A stretch of DNA of 64,000 nucleotides from Armatimonadota bacterium (lineage in GTDB: Bacteria; Armatimonadota; Zipacnadia; Zipacnadales; JABUFB01), in assembly GCA_013314775.1 (NCBI GenBank), contig JABUFB010000015.1:86652-150651 (forward strand), given 5' to 3'. Every line of letters starts with the position of its first letter. The first letter of the stretch is position 1. The notes beneath the pieces were generated by a model that was not told the origin of the DNA, did not search any database, and saw only the letters and a list, made by a program, of their open reading frames with translations. Positions 26,428 to 33,856 of this stretch are shown piece by piece. The translations under genes and the position numbers were made by a program.

Positions 26428-27654
26428 ATGCGCAAGACCGCAGTGAGTGCTTTGCTGTGCGCGGTAGTGCTGTTCGGCTCCGGGGCAAGCGGCGTCCTGG
26501 GCGCAGACGCGCCGGCCAAGCAGGCGCTTCCCCGGCTAATTGACCTCGGGGCCGGGGAATGCATCCCCTGCAAGAAGATGGCTCCGATCCTCGAGGCGCT
26601 GAAGACTGATTTCGCAGGACAGTTCGACGTGGAGTTCATTGATGTCTGGAAGACCCCCACTGCGGGGGAGAAGTACGATATTCGCCTCATCCCTACGCAG
26701 ATCTTCTTCAGCCCAGAGGGCAAGGAACTGTTCCGCCACGAGGGCTTTTTCTCCCGCGAAGACATCCTCGCCAAGTGGCGTGACCTGGGCTTCACTTTCG
26801 CCGATGGAGCGAAGACAATCAGCCGCTGGACGCCGGCTGTTGCGGACACCCGCGCGCCGCAGGACATCTGCTACATGTGCGACGGGGACATTGATCCGCG
26901 TCTGAAGGTGACGGTGAGCACGCAGAAGGGTGACGTCAACCTGTCAGGCATGCACCATTTCTTCGTGATGATCTCATGCCTCACATCAGACGTCGCGTCC
27001 ACGGAAGGCAGCGCGAAAGTCGCGGACTGGGCTACCGGCGAAATGGTTCCGGTTCAATCAGCGGTGTATCTGTATACACTCGATGAGACTACCGGCCGGC
27101 CCATCGTGAAAGCCTTCGCGCAGCGCGAAGCGGCGGCCGCACAAAGGAACGCTGAGGGCGGCAGCATCATCGGCTACGATGTTCTCAAGAGCAAGGAGTT
27201 GGCTAGCCGCTGTGGGTTTTGCGACCGCGCGGTCTATCCTGAAGACGCTGCTTTGGTGAAGGTCGGTGGGGTCTATACATGGGGCTGCTGTTCGCATTGC
27301 GCCGTGGGCGTGGCCGCGCGGACCGGCGCCGACATTGAGGTGCATGCGAAAGACCCCGTCACCGGTGAGCCGATCGTGGTCCGGACGCTCAACGGGAGCG
27401 TGGAATCGATTGAGCCTCCGACGGCTGTGGCATGGTACGGCCAGCTCACCAAGCCCGATGGTAGCCATGTGTCAGCCGGGTGCTTCCACCAGGGGTTCTT
27501 CGTGTCACCCGAGAGCCTGCAGAAGTGGTTGGACGCCAATCCGCGCGAGACGGGCGAGATGATCACCATTCACAAGGCTCTGGCGGACAAAATGGCCCTA
27601 TCGCCACAACAGATCCAGAAAGCCTGCAAGATCGGGGAATGTGCCCCGAAGTAG
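26428..27654 (+). CDS. Secreted thioredoxin-domain protein with C-terminal Cys-rich domain (NosL/MerB-like?)
   Basis: A 408-aa exported protein. Signal peptide (TAVSALLCAVVLFGSGASGVLGA), then a thioredoxin domain with CIPC (C45, C48) and cis-Pro RLIPTQIFF. From about residue 150 it continues as a second region with CYMCDGDID, MHHFFVMISC, CGFCDRAVYPED and YTWGCCSHCAVG pairs, ending with AGCFHQGFFVSPESLQKWL. The FF-S-W end weakly recalls the MerB lyase C-terminus, and the paired CxxC elements recall NosL metal-binding domains; neither match is secure. It probably handles a metal(loid) with thiol chemistry in the periplasm. ATG follows AAGGAG. Confidence 0.72.
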   Translation: MRKTAVSALLCAVVLFGSGASGVLGADAPAKQALPRLIDLGAGECIPCKKMAPILEALKTDFAGQFDVEFIDVWKTPTAGEKYDIRLIPTQIFFSPEGKELFRHEGFFSREDILAKWRDLGFTFADGAKTISRWTPAVADTRAPQDICYMCDGDIDPRLKVTVSTQKGDVNLSGMHHFFVMISCLTSDVASTEGSAKVADWATGEMVPVQSAVYLYTLDETTGRPIVKAFAQREAAAAQRNAEGGSIIGYDVLKSKELASRCGFCDRAVYPEDAALVKVGGVYTWGCCSHCAVGVAARTGADIEVHAKDPVTGEPIVVRTLNGSVESIEPPTAVAWYGQLTKPDGSHVSAGCFHQGFFVSPESLQKWLDANPRETGEMITIHKALADKMALSPQQIQKACKIGECAPK

Positions 27655-27695
27655 GGGTAGGCGCGACGCCCCAGGACAGCGAGGAGATAACCGAG

Positions 27696-28097
27696 ATGGC
27701 TGATTGCTGCAGCAAACCCACTAATGCGGTGAGTGATTGTGCCTGCTCTGGCGACAATGTGCTCATTTTCGCCTGCAGCGGCGGGTCGAATGTCGGTCAA
27801 CTGACAAACGAAGCTGCGAAGAAGCTGGACCAGGAGGGCTTGGGTAAGTTCTACTGTTTGGCCGGTATTGGTGGAGACATCGAGGCGATGAAAGTGAACG
27901 CCGCGGGAGCCGACAAGATCATCGCCCTCGACGGTTGCGGTGTTGCCTGCGCGAAGATGACCCTGGAGCGTGCGGGACTGCCTATCTCCTGTTATCTGGT
28001 AGTGACTGACGAGGGGATTGAGAAAGGGCATCATTTCGAGATGTCTTGCGAGCAGTTGGACGCGATCTGCGGCCGCGTCCGGGATATCCTCCCCTGA
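27696..28097 (+). CDS. DGC-domain putative zinc-binding protein, copy 1
   Basis: A 133-aa protein of the DGC family: IFACSGGSNVGQL near the N-terminus and the name-giving ALDGCGVACAKMTLE. The N-terminus is Cys-rich (CCSKP, CACSG). Cysteines of the GxSxxGQ and DGC segments are thought to bind a metal; no reaction is established for the family. Start at the ATG at 27696 (after GAGGAGATAA). Confidence 0.85.
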   Translation: MADCCSKPTNAVSDCACSGDNVLIFACSGGSNVGQLTNEAAKKLDQEGLGKFYCLAGIGGDIEAMKVNAAGADKIIALDGCGVACAKMTLERAGLPISCYLVVTDEGIEKGHHFEMSCEQLDAICGRVRDILP

Positions 28098-28115
28098 TGC
28101 TGCGGGTGGAGAGAG

Positions 28116-28523
28116 GTGAGGGCGGTGAGCAAGCAGTGTCTCTGTGAACCAGCGGAAGTGCTGATCGTGCCATGTGGCGGAGCGTCGAACTGTGGCCAGG
28201 CCACCAGTGAAGCGGCAGTTCAGCTCACGCGGGAGGGTGTGGGGGAGATCTTCTGCCTGGCCGGCCTGGCAGCCCACATCCCCGAAATGATTGAGACTGC
28301 CCGGCAAGCGCGACGCGTCTGTGTTGTGGACGGCTGTAGCCTGCAATGCGCGCGAAAGACTGTGGAACACGCGGGCATCACGGTCACGGATCATTTGGAC
28401 CTCTCGCGCGAAGACGTCCCCAAGGCTCGCGATTTTCAGAGGGTGCAGCAGAACGTGTTGTTCACGGTCAAGCTGATGAAGCAGATGCTCAAAGAGGAGC
28501 CGAAGGGAGTTGATGAGAGATGA
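28116..28523 (+). CDS. DGC-domain putative zinc-binding protein, copy 2
   Basis: A 135-aa paralogue of the preceding gene with VPCGGASNCGQATSEAAV and VVDGCSLQCARKTVEHAG. Start is GTG at 28116, or GTG at 28125, which sits 8 bases after GAGAGG. The C-terminus differs from copy 1 (amphipathic VLFTVKLMKQMLKEE). Tandem DGC genes suggest two non-equivalent subunits. Its stop overlaps the next ATG (ATGA). Confidence 0.82.
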   Translation: MRAVSKQCLCEPAEVLIVPCGGASNCGQATSEAAVQLTREGVGEIFCLAGLAAHIPEMIETARQARRVCVVDGCSLQCARKTVEHAGITVTDHLDLSREDVPKARDFQRVQQNVLFTVKLMKQMLKEEPKGVDER

Positions 28524-28906
28524 GCGTTGACCGGGGCAAGCGAGGCCTGCTGCTGTGCGTCTGCCAGGGTACCTGCCCTTCTTTCCACCAGATGAACGTC
28601 TTCGAGGTGCTCAACGCATTGCGGCGGGAAAAGCTCATTGACTGGGTGGGCATACACCCGCAACTCTGTGCGGATGACGGCGACACCTACCTGAAAGATC
28701 TGCTCCGCGGTGTGGATGATCTTGAGCAGTTATACGTGGCTGGTTGCGATCCAACGATGCAGAAGAAGATGTACCGTTTCGCCTTCGACGAGGCAGGCTT
28801 CGATCCGGCCAAACACAAGGGCGTGGACATCCGCAATATGACCACCGACCAGGCCATAGCCGCGATCAAGCAGCTGATCGCCGAGACCGAGGCCCAGGAT
28901 GCTTGA
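28520..28906 (+). CDS. Stand-alone HdrA N-terminal-like Fe-S/thiol protein
   Basis: A 128-aa protein. LLCVCQGTCPSF (C13, C15, C19), HPQLCADDG (C49) and VAGCDPTMQKKMYR (C75) follow the pattern of the N-terminal domain of heterodisulfide reductase subunit A (CxCG, a lone Cys, then AACSPRxHExxF). HdrA itself is a large flavoprotein; this is only the small Cys domain. It overlaps the previous gene by 4 bases and precedes a ferredoxin, so it may pass electrons between iron-sulfur carriers and the DGC proteins. Function is inferred. Confidence 0.6.
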   Translation: MSVDRGKRGLLLCVCQGTCPSFHQMNVFEVLNALRREKLIDWVGIHPQLCADDGDTYLKDLLRGVDDLEQLYVAGCDPTMQKKMYRFAFDEAGFDPAKHKGVDIRNMTTDQAIAAIKQLIAETEAQDA

Positions 28907-28918
28907 GGAGGACGGTCA

Positions 28919-29122
28919 ATGGCCGCGAACTGGTTCCCCACGATCGACGACGAGAAGTGTGTCCAATGCCTTCAGTGCGTCAACTTCTGCCCCCACGGGG
29001 TCTACGAAGAGCGTGACGGCTCGCCGGTTGTGGTCAAGCCGGAGGCGTGCGTAGAGTTCTGCCGAGGGTGTCAGAAGATATGTGATGCCCATGCCATTTT
29101 CTTCCCGGGAGATGTGCGTTGA
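28919..29122 (+). CDS. 2[4Fe-4S] ferredoxin
   Basis: A 67-aa ferredoxin with CVQCLQCVNFCP (C14, C17, C20, C24) and CVEFCRGCQKIC (C44, C48, C51, C55), eight cysteines in all, as expected for two clusters. The spacing in the second motif is slightly unusual. It is a cytosolic electron carrier, 12 bases after the HdrA-like gene, and its stop overlaps the TTG start of the next gene (TTGA). Confidence 0.88.
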   Translation: MAANWFPTIDDEKCVQCLQCVNFCPHGVYEERDGSPVVVKPEACVEFCRGCQKICDAHAIFFPGDVR

Positions 29123-29889
29123 TTTCGAATCTGCGAGAAGCTGCCGGTACTCTGAAGAGCGTCCTTGGTCTGACATCGGAGCCTGTCGCCGTCAAGTTTC
29201 TGACTGATGCGCAGCAGGTAAGTGGCTATGAAGCCCTGCCGAACCGGCGCTATTGCCAGATGATCATGCAGGCGCGGCGAGGGCAGAAGGTCATCCTGAC
29301 AGCCGAAAACATCGCCTGTCCGGCGGCCGCGGCAGCATTCGGGTTCAAGCCGCTCCCACCCAAACTCGCCTCGGGCGAGATGCTGGCCGCCTTCGGCATC
29401 TTCGGCAGCCCAGAGGCAGGGAAGGCGACCGTCGACTCAATGCGACGCCTGAAACAGGGCGAGTATGCGGCTGTGGCTCTCAGTCCGCTGGAGAAAGCCG
29501 ATTACGAGCCGGACGTGGTTGTGGTCGAGGCTGCCATCGAGCAGCTCATGTGGATCGCCTTGGCCGCCCGCTACGAAACAGGGGGGAGGGCCGAGTTCAC
29601 GACGGCCATTCTCCAGGCCACCTGCGAGGACACCACCGTATTGCCCTTCCTCACCGGTGAACTCAACGCAACCCTGGGCTGCTATGGATGTCGGGAAGCG
29701 ACAGATATGGGGTCGGAGGAGACGGTCATCGGCTTCCCCGGTGGGCTGCTGGATGCTGTGGTTCGTGGCCTGCACGAACTTGGGCGAAAGGCGCTTCCGC
29801 GGGTTCGCGCAAAAGGCGCTTACCAGCGTCTGGCAGGCTGTGTCGTTGGAGACACCAATGAAACAACAAGGAGCGCGTCGTCCACATGA
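29119..29889 (+). CDS. DUF169 family protein
   Basis: A 256-aa member of the DUF169 family. Recognisable parts are LGLTSEPVAVKFL, RRYCQMIMQARRGQKVILTAENIACPAAAAAFGF, a CYGCREAT motif and GFPGGLLDAVV. The family occurs mainly in anaerobes and archaea; no function is established. Three conserved cysteines (YCQM, ACPAA, CYGC) suggest metal or cofactor binding. The TTG start at 29119 and the 4-base overlaps on both sides place it firmly in the operon. Confidence 0.82.
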   Translation: MISNLREAAGTLKSVLGLTSEPVAVKFLTDAQQVSGYEALPNRRYCQMIMQARRGQKVILTAENIACPAAAAAFGFKPLPPKLASGEMLAAFGIFGSPEAGKATVDSMRRLKQGEYAAVALSPLEKADYEPDVVVVEAAIEQLMWIALAARYETGGRAEFTTAILQATCEDTTVLPFLTGELNATLGCYGCREATDMGSEETVIGFPGGLLDAVVRGLHELGRKALPRVRAKGAYQRLAGCVVGDTNETTRSASST

Positions 29890-30389
29890 AGGGTACGCAA
29901 GTCGTAGCGTTGATTGTGGTGCTGATCGTGATTGCCGGAGTGGTTGTCGCAAAGAGCAGACGCGGAGAGCAGCCAAGCGGCCCGCCTGTCCCCGTGGAGA
30001 GCGTCGCTGCTCCGGATGCGGCGCCGCCGGCCGAGACAGAAGCCGCCGACACCGCCCCCGCCGACGAGACTGATACGGCAGCAGAAGCGAGCGCCGACAC
30101 CGGTGAACAGTTGCCCAAACTGCTCGAACTGGGCTCGGTCGGCTGTAAGCCCTGCGAATACATGGCGCCGATCATTGATTCGCTCGAGAAAGAACTTGCC
30201 GGCAAGGTGTTCGTGAAATTCTACGACGTCAATGAGAACTCGGCCATCGCTGAGCAGTACCAGATCATGACTATTCCCACACAGATCTTCCTCGATGCCG
30301 AGGGCAAAGAGCTGTTCCGCCACATTGGCGTTTTCGAGAAAGAGGAGATCCTGGCGAAGCTCAAAGAACTCGGGATGCTGAAGGAGTGA
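29886..30389 (+). CDS. Membrane-anchored periplasmic thioredoxin (CKPC)
   Basis: A 167-aa protein. One N-terminal TM anchor (VVALIVVLIVIAGVVVA), an acidic Ala/Glu/Pro-rich linker (about 30-75), then a thioredoxin domain with CKPC (C87, C90) and IPTQIFLDAEGKELFRHIGVF. The domain is clearly paralogous to the thioredoxin part of the 408-aa protein upstream. It should take electrons from the CcdA protein encoded next, 4 bases downstream. Confidence 0.9.
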   Translation: MKGTQVVALIVVLIVIAGVVVAKSRRGEQPSGPPVPVESVAAPDAAPPAETEAADTAPADETDTAAEASADTGEQLPKLLELGSVGCKPCEYMAPIIDSLEKELAGKVFVKFYDVNENSAIAEQYQIMTIPTQIFLDAEGKELFRHIGVFEKEEILAKLKELGMLKE

Positions 30390-30393
30390 CCCA

Positions 30394-31080
30394 ATGGACG
30401 GTCTCATGCAGACGCTGGAACAGGCCATGAAGGAGTCTTCATGGCTGGTGGTCCCCCTTGTATTCCTGGGGGGGGCAGCCACCGGGATGAACCCGTGCGT
30501 ATACCCCACGATCCCCGTGATCATCGGCTTCATCTCGGGACAGCAGACACATACAAAGGCCCGTGGCCTGGCGCTGGCGCTGACTTTTGTGCTGGGGCTT
30601 GCCATCACCTATGTGGTCCTCGGTGTCACGGTGGGGTTCATCGGTGATGTCCTCGGCCTGTCGCGCACCGGGTGGATGTACATCGTCGCTGCGATCTGCA
30701 TTGTCGTCGGCTTGAACATGGCGGGGCTGCTGCCCATCAACTTCTCCACCTGGGCCCCCGGACAGTCGAAATGGTCGGAGATGAGCGGTTTCGCCGGGGC
30801 CCTGGTTCTCGGAATGCTCTTTGGCCTGGTGGCCAGCCCCTGCGCGATGCCGATCCTCACCCTGATCCTTGCACTCATCGCCTCGAAGGGCGAGGTCGCT
30901 TACGGATCGGTGCTCATGTTCGCTTACGCCGTGGGCCACGGTCTGCCGCTCATTATCATCGGCACGGTTGCCGGCGCACTCACCAGCCTGGAGCGTTTCA
31001 CCGGCTACTCCGTCATCATCCAACGCGTGGGCGGATGGCTGCTCATCGTGGTCGGAGCGTACTTTATCTGGACCGCCTGA
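30394..31080 (+). CDS. CcdA/DsbD-type transmembrane electron carrier
   Basis: A 228-aa inner-membrane protein with six helices and the two family cysteines in GMNPCVYPT (C35) and ASPCAMPIL (C150). CcdA-type proteins move reducing equivalents from cytosolic thioredoxin to periplasmic thiol proteins. Its partners are most likely the two thioredoxin-domain proteins encoded upstream. Confidence 0.92.
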   Translation: MDGLMQTLEQAMKESSWLVVPLVFLGGAATGMNPCVYPTIPVIIGFISGQQTHTKARGLALALTFVLGLAITYVVLGVTVGFIGDVLGLSRTGWMYIVAAICIVVGLNMAGLLPINFSTWAPGQSKWSEMSGFAGALVLGMLFGLVASPCAMPILTLILALIASKGEVAYGSVLMFAYAVGHGLPLIIIGTVAGALTSLERFTGYSVIIQRVGGWLLIVVGAYFIWTA

Positions 31081-31117
31081 GCCTTGATCTCGGGCGAATC
31101 ACGAGAGGCCGATCCGC

Positions 31118-31291
31118 TTGGGTTCCTGGAAGCTGCTGTTGCTCATTGCCCTGCTGTTCTGTCTTGTCTCCGGGTTATTCGACCCGGCCGAAACGCGAGA
31201 CGATGATGCAAGCTGTGGTTGTGCTTTCACACCAGGTACACTCACCCAGCCGGGGCGTCATCCCGGCGAAACTATTCACTATGTGAGGTAA
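31118..31291 (+). CDS. Small 57-aa membrane/exported protein with CGC motif
   Basis: An uncalled short ORF that fills the gap between ccdA and the next gene. TTG at 31118, about 10 bases after GAGAGG. It begins GSWKLLLLIALLFCLVSGLF (a TM or signal segment), then DPAETRDDDASCGCAFTPGT and ends at TAA 31289-31291, six bases before the next ATG. The snug fit and the hydrophobic start followed by a CxC tail suggest a real small redox- or metal-related protein. I know no homologue. Confidence 0.6.
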   Translation: MGSWKLLLLIALLFCLVSGLFDPAETRDDDASCGCAFTPGTLTQPGRHPGETIHYVR

Positions 31292-31297
31292 AGACCC

Positions 31298-31663
31298 ATG
31301 ACACGAGTGCTGCTCACGCTGTTGATCCTTGTTGTTTCCGTCACTGTTTTCGCCGCCGATGTTCCCGTGAAGGTGTATGTTGACGGCAAGCTTCAAACCT
31401 ACAGCCCTCCGGCCATACTGCGCGGAGGGTCAGTCTACGTTCCCCTGCGCGCGGGAGCGAAATCACTGGGTATCGATGTGAAGTGGATCGCGGCCAGCCA
31501 GACTGCTCAGATCTGCACGGATATTGGCTGCACGCTCATCCCGAAGAGCGATGGCATCATCGTCAATGGCAGCCTGCTTCTGCCGCTGCGGAAGATGGGC
31601 GAGGCCACCGGCGCGAAAGTCAGCTGGGACCCAGCAGAAAAGGCCGTGCGGATCAATAAGTGA
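31298..31663 (+). CDS. Exported copper-amine-oxidase N-terminal-like (CuAO_N/stalk) protein
   Basis: A 121-aa protein: signal peptide (LLTLLILVVSVTVFAAD), then a two-unit beta-alpha fold with GGSVYVPLRAGAKSLGIDVKW and GSLLLPLRKMGEATGAKVSWD, the pattern of the copper amine oxidase N-terminal domain repeat. Such domains occur alone or on cell-surface proteins and are thought to be structural. One CTDIGC pair is present. It is probably the last gene of the redox operon. Confidence 0.82.
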   Translation: MTRVLLTLLILVVSVTVFAADVPVKVYVDGKLQTYSPPAILRGGSVYVPLRAGAKSLGIDVKWIAASQTAQICTDIGCTLIPKSDGIIVNGSLLLPLRKMGEATGAKVSWDPAEKAVRINK

Positions 31664-31704
31664 GCGTTGCCTGCCGCACGCGCGGGTAGACGCCGCAAAT
31701 GATC

Positions 31705-31720
31705 GACCTTGCTCAAGGTC
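31705..31720 (+). promoter_or_regulatory. Perfect palindrome upstream of the broken arsR
   Basis: GACCTTG (31705-31711), CT, CAAGGTC (31714-31720): seven-base arms with a two-base centre. It is likely a former regulator-binding site; the binding protein is unknown. Confidence 0.45.
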
Positions 31721-31749
31721 ACTGCGCGAGTTGGACTCGAAGGGGCTGA

Positions 31750-32151
31750 AGCAATACGCAGCCGGAATCCGTCGCGCGGTACAGGCACGCGGCTCGCATC
31801 CTCAAAGGGCTTGCGAACGAGACACGGCTGGCGATCCTTAACTGCCTCGCTGATGGCGAGTGCTGTGTGAGCGAACTGGCCGAACGTCTCGGTGTCGATC
31901 AGCACAGCATCTCCAGCCATCTGGCCGTACTTCGCGCGCAGGGGATTGTGAGCCAACGGCGAGATGGCATGCGTATGCGATATTGAGCGAATACCCCCTG
32001 CGCGCTCAGATTTTGCGACTGCATGGAACATGTGTGCGACAGGGGCCGAGGCCTGGCCCCTTCGAGTGACGCACGCCCCAACGGAGGCATCGATTGGGTA
32101 CCGTTACTGGAACGATTCAAGCTGGCGTTTGCGGGTTCGTTACGAGCGTGA
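31750..32151 (+). pseudogene. Broken ArsR-family repressor with in-frame TGA
   Basis: One frame reads HAARILKGLANETRLAILNC, DGECCVSELAERLGVDQHSI, SSHLAVLRAQGIVSQRRDGM and RMRY, a clear ArsR winged helix with a CC metal motif. A TGA at 31984-31986 interrupts it, after which the same frame continues ANTPCALRFCDCMEHVCDRG, resembling the usual C-terminal Cys helix. There is also no start codon between the upstream stop (31747) and the conserved part. Two lesions point to a pseudogene rather than a single sequencing error. The last part overlaps the DUF6951-like gene. Confidence 0.75.
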
Positions 32152-32420
32152 CGGCCACGTCCGAAGACCAACAGCATGTGTGCTTTGAGGTGGACAGCAC
32201 CTGCAGCACCATCAAGGCCCTGGCTGGCACACTGCCCGATGTGGACACGTATGCCGAAATCGGGGCAGGCTTCGATGGAGAGCTGTGGTCAGCGATCCGA
32301 TCCTGGCTGAAGGGATGCTGCAGCGGGTGCGTCGTTCCTTCCGGGCTGTTCAAAGCCATGCAGATAGCCGCAGGGGTCGCCCTGCCCGTGGCTGCCGGAA
32401 TGGAGTTCACCAAAGAGTGA
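32094..32420 (+). CDS. DUF6951-like small Cys-containing protein
   Basis: A 108-aa protein. GVCGFVTSVTATSEDQQHVC, VDSTCSTIKALAGTLPDVD, GCCSGCVVPSGLFKAMQIAA and GVALPVAAGMEFTKE match what I recall of the small DUF6951 family of anaerobes. Function is unknown; the conserved cysteines could bind a metal. The TTG at 32094 has GGAGG about seven bases upstream. The family name is given with moderate confidence. Confidence 0.6.
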   Translation: MGTVTGTIQAGVCGFVTSVTATSEDQQHVCFEVDSTCSTIKALAGTLPDVDTYAEIGAGFDGELWSAIRSWLKGCCSGCVVPSGLFKAMQIAAGVALPVAAGMEFTKE

Positions 32421-32559
32421 AGGATGGCGATGTTGCTGGGCGCTCAGCCGCATAGGCCTGATATCTGCGGACAGAGTGTATTATCCAGGGACACAAGACG
32501 CATCACGAACTTGGACAAATATGACCTGATGCGCTTCTAACAAAGAGAAGGCCTGAGCG

Positions 32560-33040
32560 ATGACGAAAGTGTTGATCGCGGTGGGCGCATGCCTGATCCT
32601 GTCTATTGCCGCAATGGCCGATCCCCAGGTTCAATTCCCAATCACCACAAATGACAACAGTGTTGACCAAGTAGGCGTTCGGATCAGGACCCGCCGGCCG
32701 TGGAAGACCCGCCAGGCACGCTGAGCGCCGAACTGTCTCCGGCCCCGTTGCCCGACGAACTGCTGCCGCGAGCCTACGCTGAGCGCCCTGAAATGCTGGC
32801 GGCGGAAGCCCAGATCGCGCGTTACGACGCCAAACAGCATCAAGCGGCTGCCGGTCTTCAACCGGAGGTGCGGGCCATCGCAAGTTACTACCTGGAGGGC
32901 ACATCACTCTCCCTGAACTACGCCAACTGGTATCTCGGAGTGCGAGCGTCCCTTCCGCTGCGCGATTCCGTCGCTCCGGAGAGCCCAACGCACCCTGGAC
33001 GCCGCGCCCAAGGGTTGACAATACCGCGTCATTGGTTTAT
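32560..33040 (+). pseudogene. Remnants of a TolC-type outer membrane efflux protein
   Basis: An ATG at 32560 gives a signal peptide (KVLIAVGACLILSIAAMADP) and stops at 32722. In another frame from about 32700, [40 protein letters not shown] and [20 protein letters not shown] follow, which is a typical TolC/OEP repeat segment. The usual about 400-residue protein is reduced to two out-of-frame pieces, so it is a deletion remnant of an efflux system. Confidence 0.7.
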
Positions 33041-33055
33041 CGTAGAATTACGATG
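33016..33055 (+). promoter_or_regulatory. Promoter and operator of the second arsR, overlapping its start codon
   Basis: -35 TTGACA (33016-33021), 17-base spacer, -10 TATCGT (33039-33044). The palindrome ATCGTA-GAAT-TACGAT (33040-33055) covers the -10 and the ATG itself (33053-33055), so the transcript should be leaderless and repression directly blocks initiation. Confidence 0.8.
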
Positions 33056-33403
33056 AAACAGACCAACACACCGAATCCGCTCGAGTGTTGCAACCCCATC
33101 GATGGTGCAACGGATGCGCCTCAGTGGCCCAATCGGGACGATGAACTGGCGGCGCTTGCCAAGGCCCTGGCCCATCCAGCCCGCGTGCGAATTGTGCGCT
33201 ACCTGCTGGCTCAGGAGGAAGGGAGCTGCATCTGCGGGGATATTTGTGAACAGGTTCCTCTCGCCCAATCAACAGTATCGCAACACTTGAAGGTGCTCAA
33301 GCGTGCGGGCCTGATCCACGGGCGCGTTGACGGACCTCGGGTCTGCTACTGCGTTGATCGCTCTCGGCTTGTAAGGATGCGGGAACTTCTGGGGGGGCTG
33401 TGA
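33053..33403 (+). CDS. arsR: ArsR-family repressor (arsenic cassette)
   Basis: A 116-aa winged-helix repressor: [17 protein letters not shown], then the Cys-rich sensor GSCICGDIC (C59, C61, C65), then [21 protein letters not shown] as recognition helix. An additional CC pair lies at residues 12-13. It is expected to sense As(III) and control the cassette reaching arsC. The operator sits on its own start codon, and a second copy follows the gene. Confidence 0.9.
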   Translation: MKQTNTPNPLECCNPIDGATDAPQWPNRDDELAALAKALAHPARVRIVRYLLAQEEGSCICGDICEQVPLAQSTVSQHLKVLKRAGLIHGRVDGPRVCYCVDRSRLVRMRELLGGL

Positions 33404-33422
33404 TCCGGTTTTGCCCTCATTC

Positions 33423-33437
33423 ATCGTAATTCTACGA
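33423..33437 (+). promoter_or_regulatory. Second copy of the ArsR operator
   Basis: ATCGTAATTCTACGA is the reverse complement of the core of the operator at 33040-33055. It lies 20 bases after the arsR stop and 12 bases before the next ATG, so the downstream genes may be regulated separately by the same repressor. Confidence 0.75.
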
Positions 33438-33448
33438 AAGACGAAGAG

Positions 33449-33802
33449 ATGCACCACACGAACAGTCCCCATCAGGCCCCAATGTTCACAGCGCAGGTCG
33501 CTGAGCTCGTCTTTGTCGGGGCGTCAATCGGCGCCAACTGCGAACTGTGCCTGCGGTGGCACCACAAGCACGCCAGGGAACTCGGAGTGTCCGATAGGGA
33601 CATGGCGAGCGCGGTCTCCGTCGCCCAGATGGTGAAGGAGATGCCTGCCAGGCGCGTGCTCGCCCTTGCGGATCGCCTGGGAATAAGCGACGACCCGGGT
33701 GACGATGTTTCGCCATGTTGTGTCAATAGCGATGCACCGTGTTGCTGTGCGGACGATGACGAAGACGGGCTGTGCTGCGGCGATGAGACGGACGGTGCCT
33801 GA
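33449..33802 (+). CDS. AhpD/carboxymuconolactone-decarboxylase-like protein with Cys-rich tail
   Basis: A 117-aa protein. The AhpD-like core has CELCLRWHHKHA (C31, C34, H38), the redox CxxC and proton-relay His of the family, followed by SVAQMVKEMP. The last 30 residues add a tail with CC, CCC and CC groups (PCCVNSDAPCCCADD), likely to bind metal or arsenite. It is probably a peroxidase-like or thiol carrier in arsenic handling; context only. Confidence 0.8.
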   Translation: MHHTNSPHQAPMFTAQVAELVFVGASIGANCELCLRWHHKHARELGVSDRDMASAVSVAQMVKEMPARRVLALADRLGISDDPGDDVSPCCVNSDAPCCCADDDEDGLCCGDETDGA

Positions 33803-33856
33803 CCCGCAGATGCCAATGGATCATCTCTGACAAGCTAAGCAGAGGAGGCGTGTGGT

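Noticed and set aside
31984..31986. In-frame TGA in the broken arsR as selenocysteine
   Set aside because: No SECIS-like structure nearby, the position is not a Cys in ArsR proteins, and the start is also missing.
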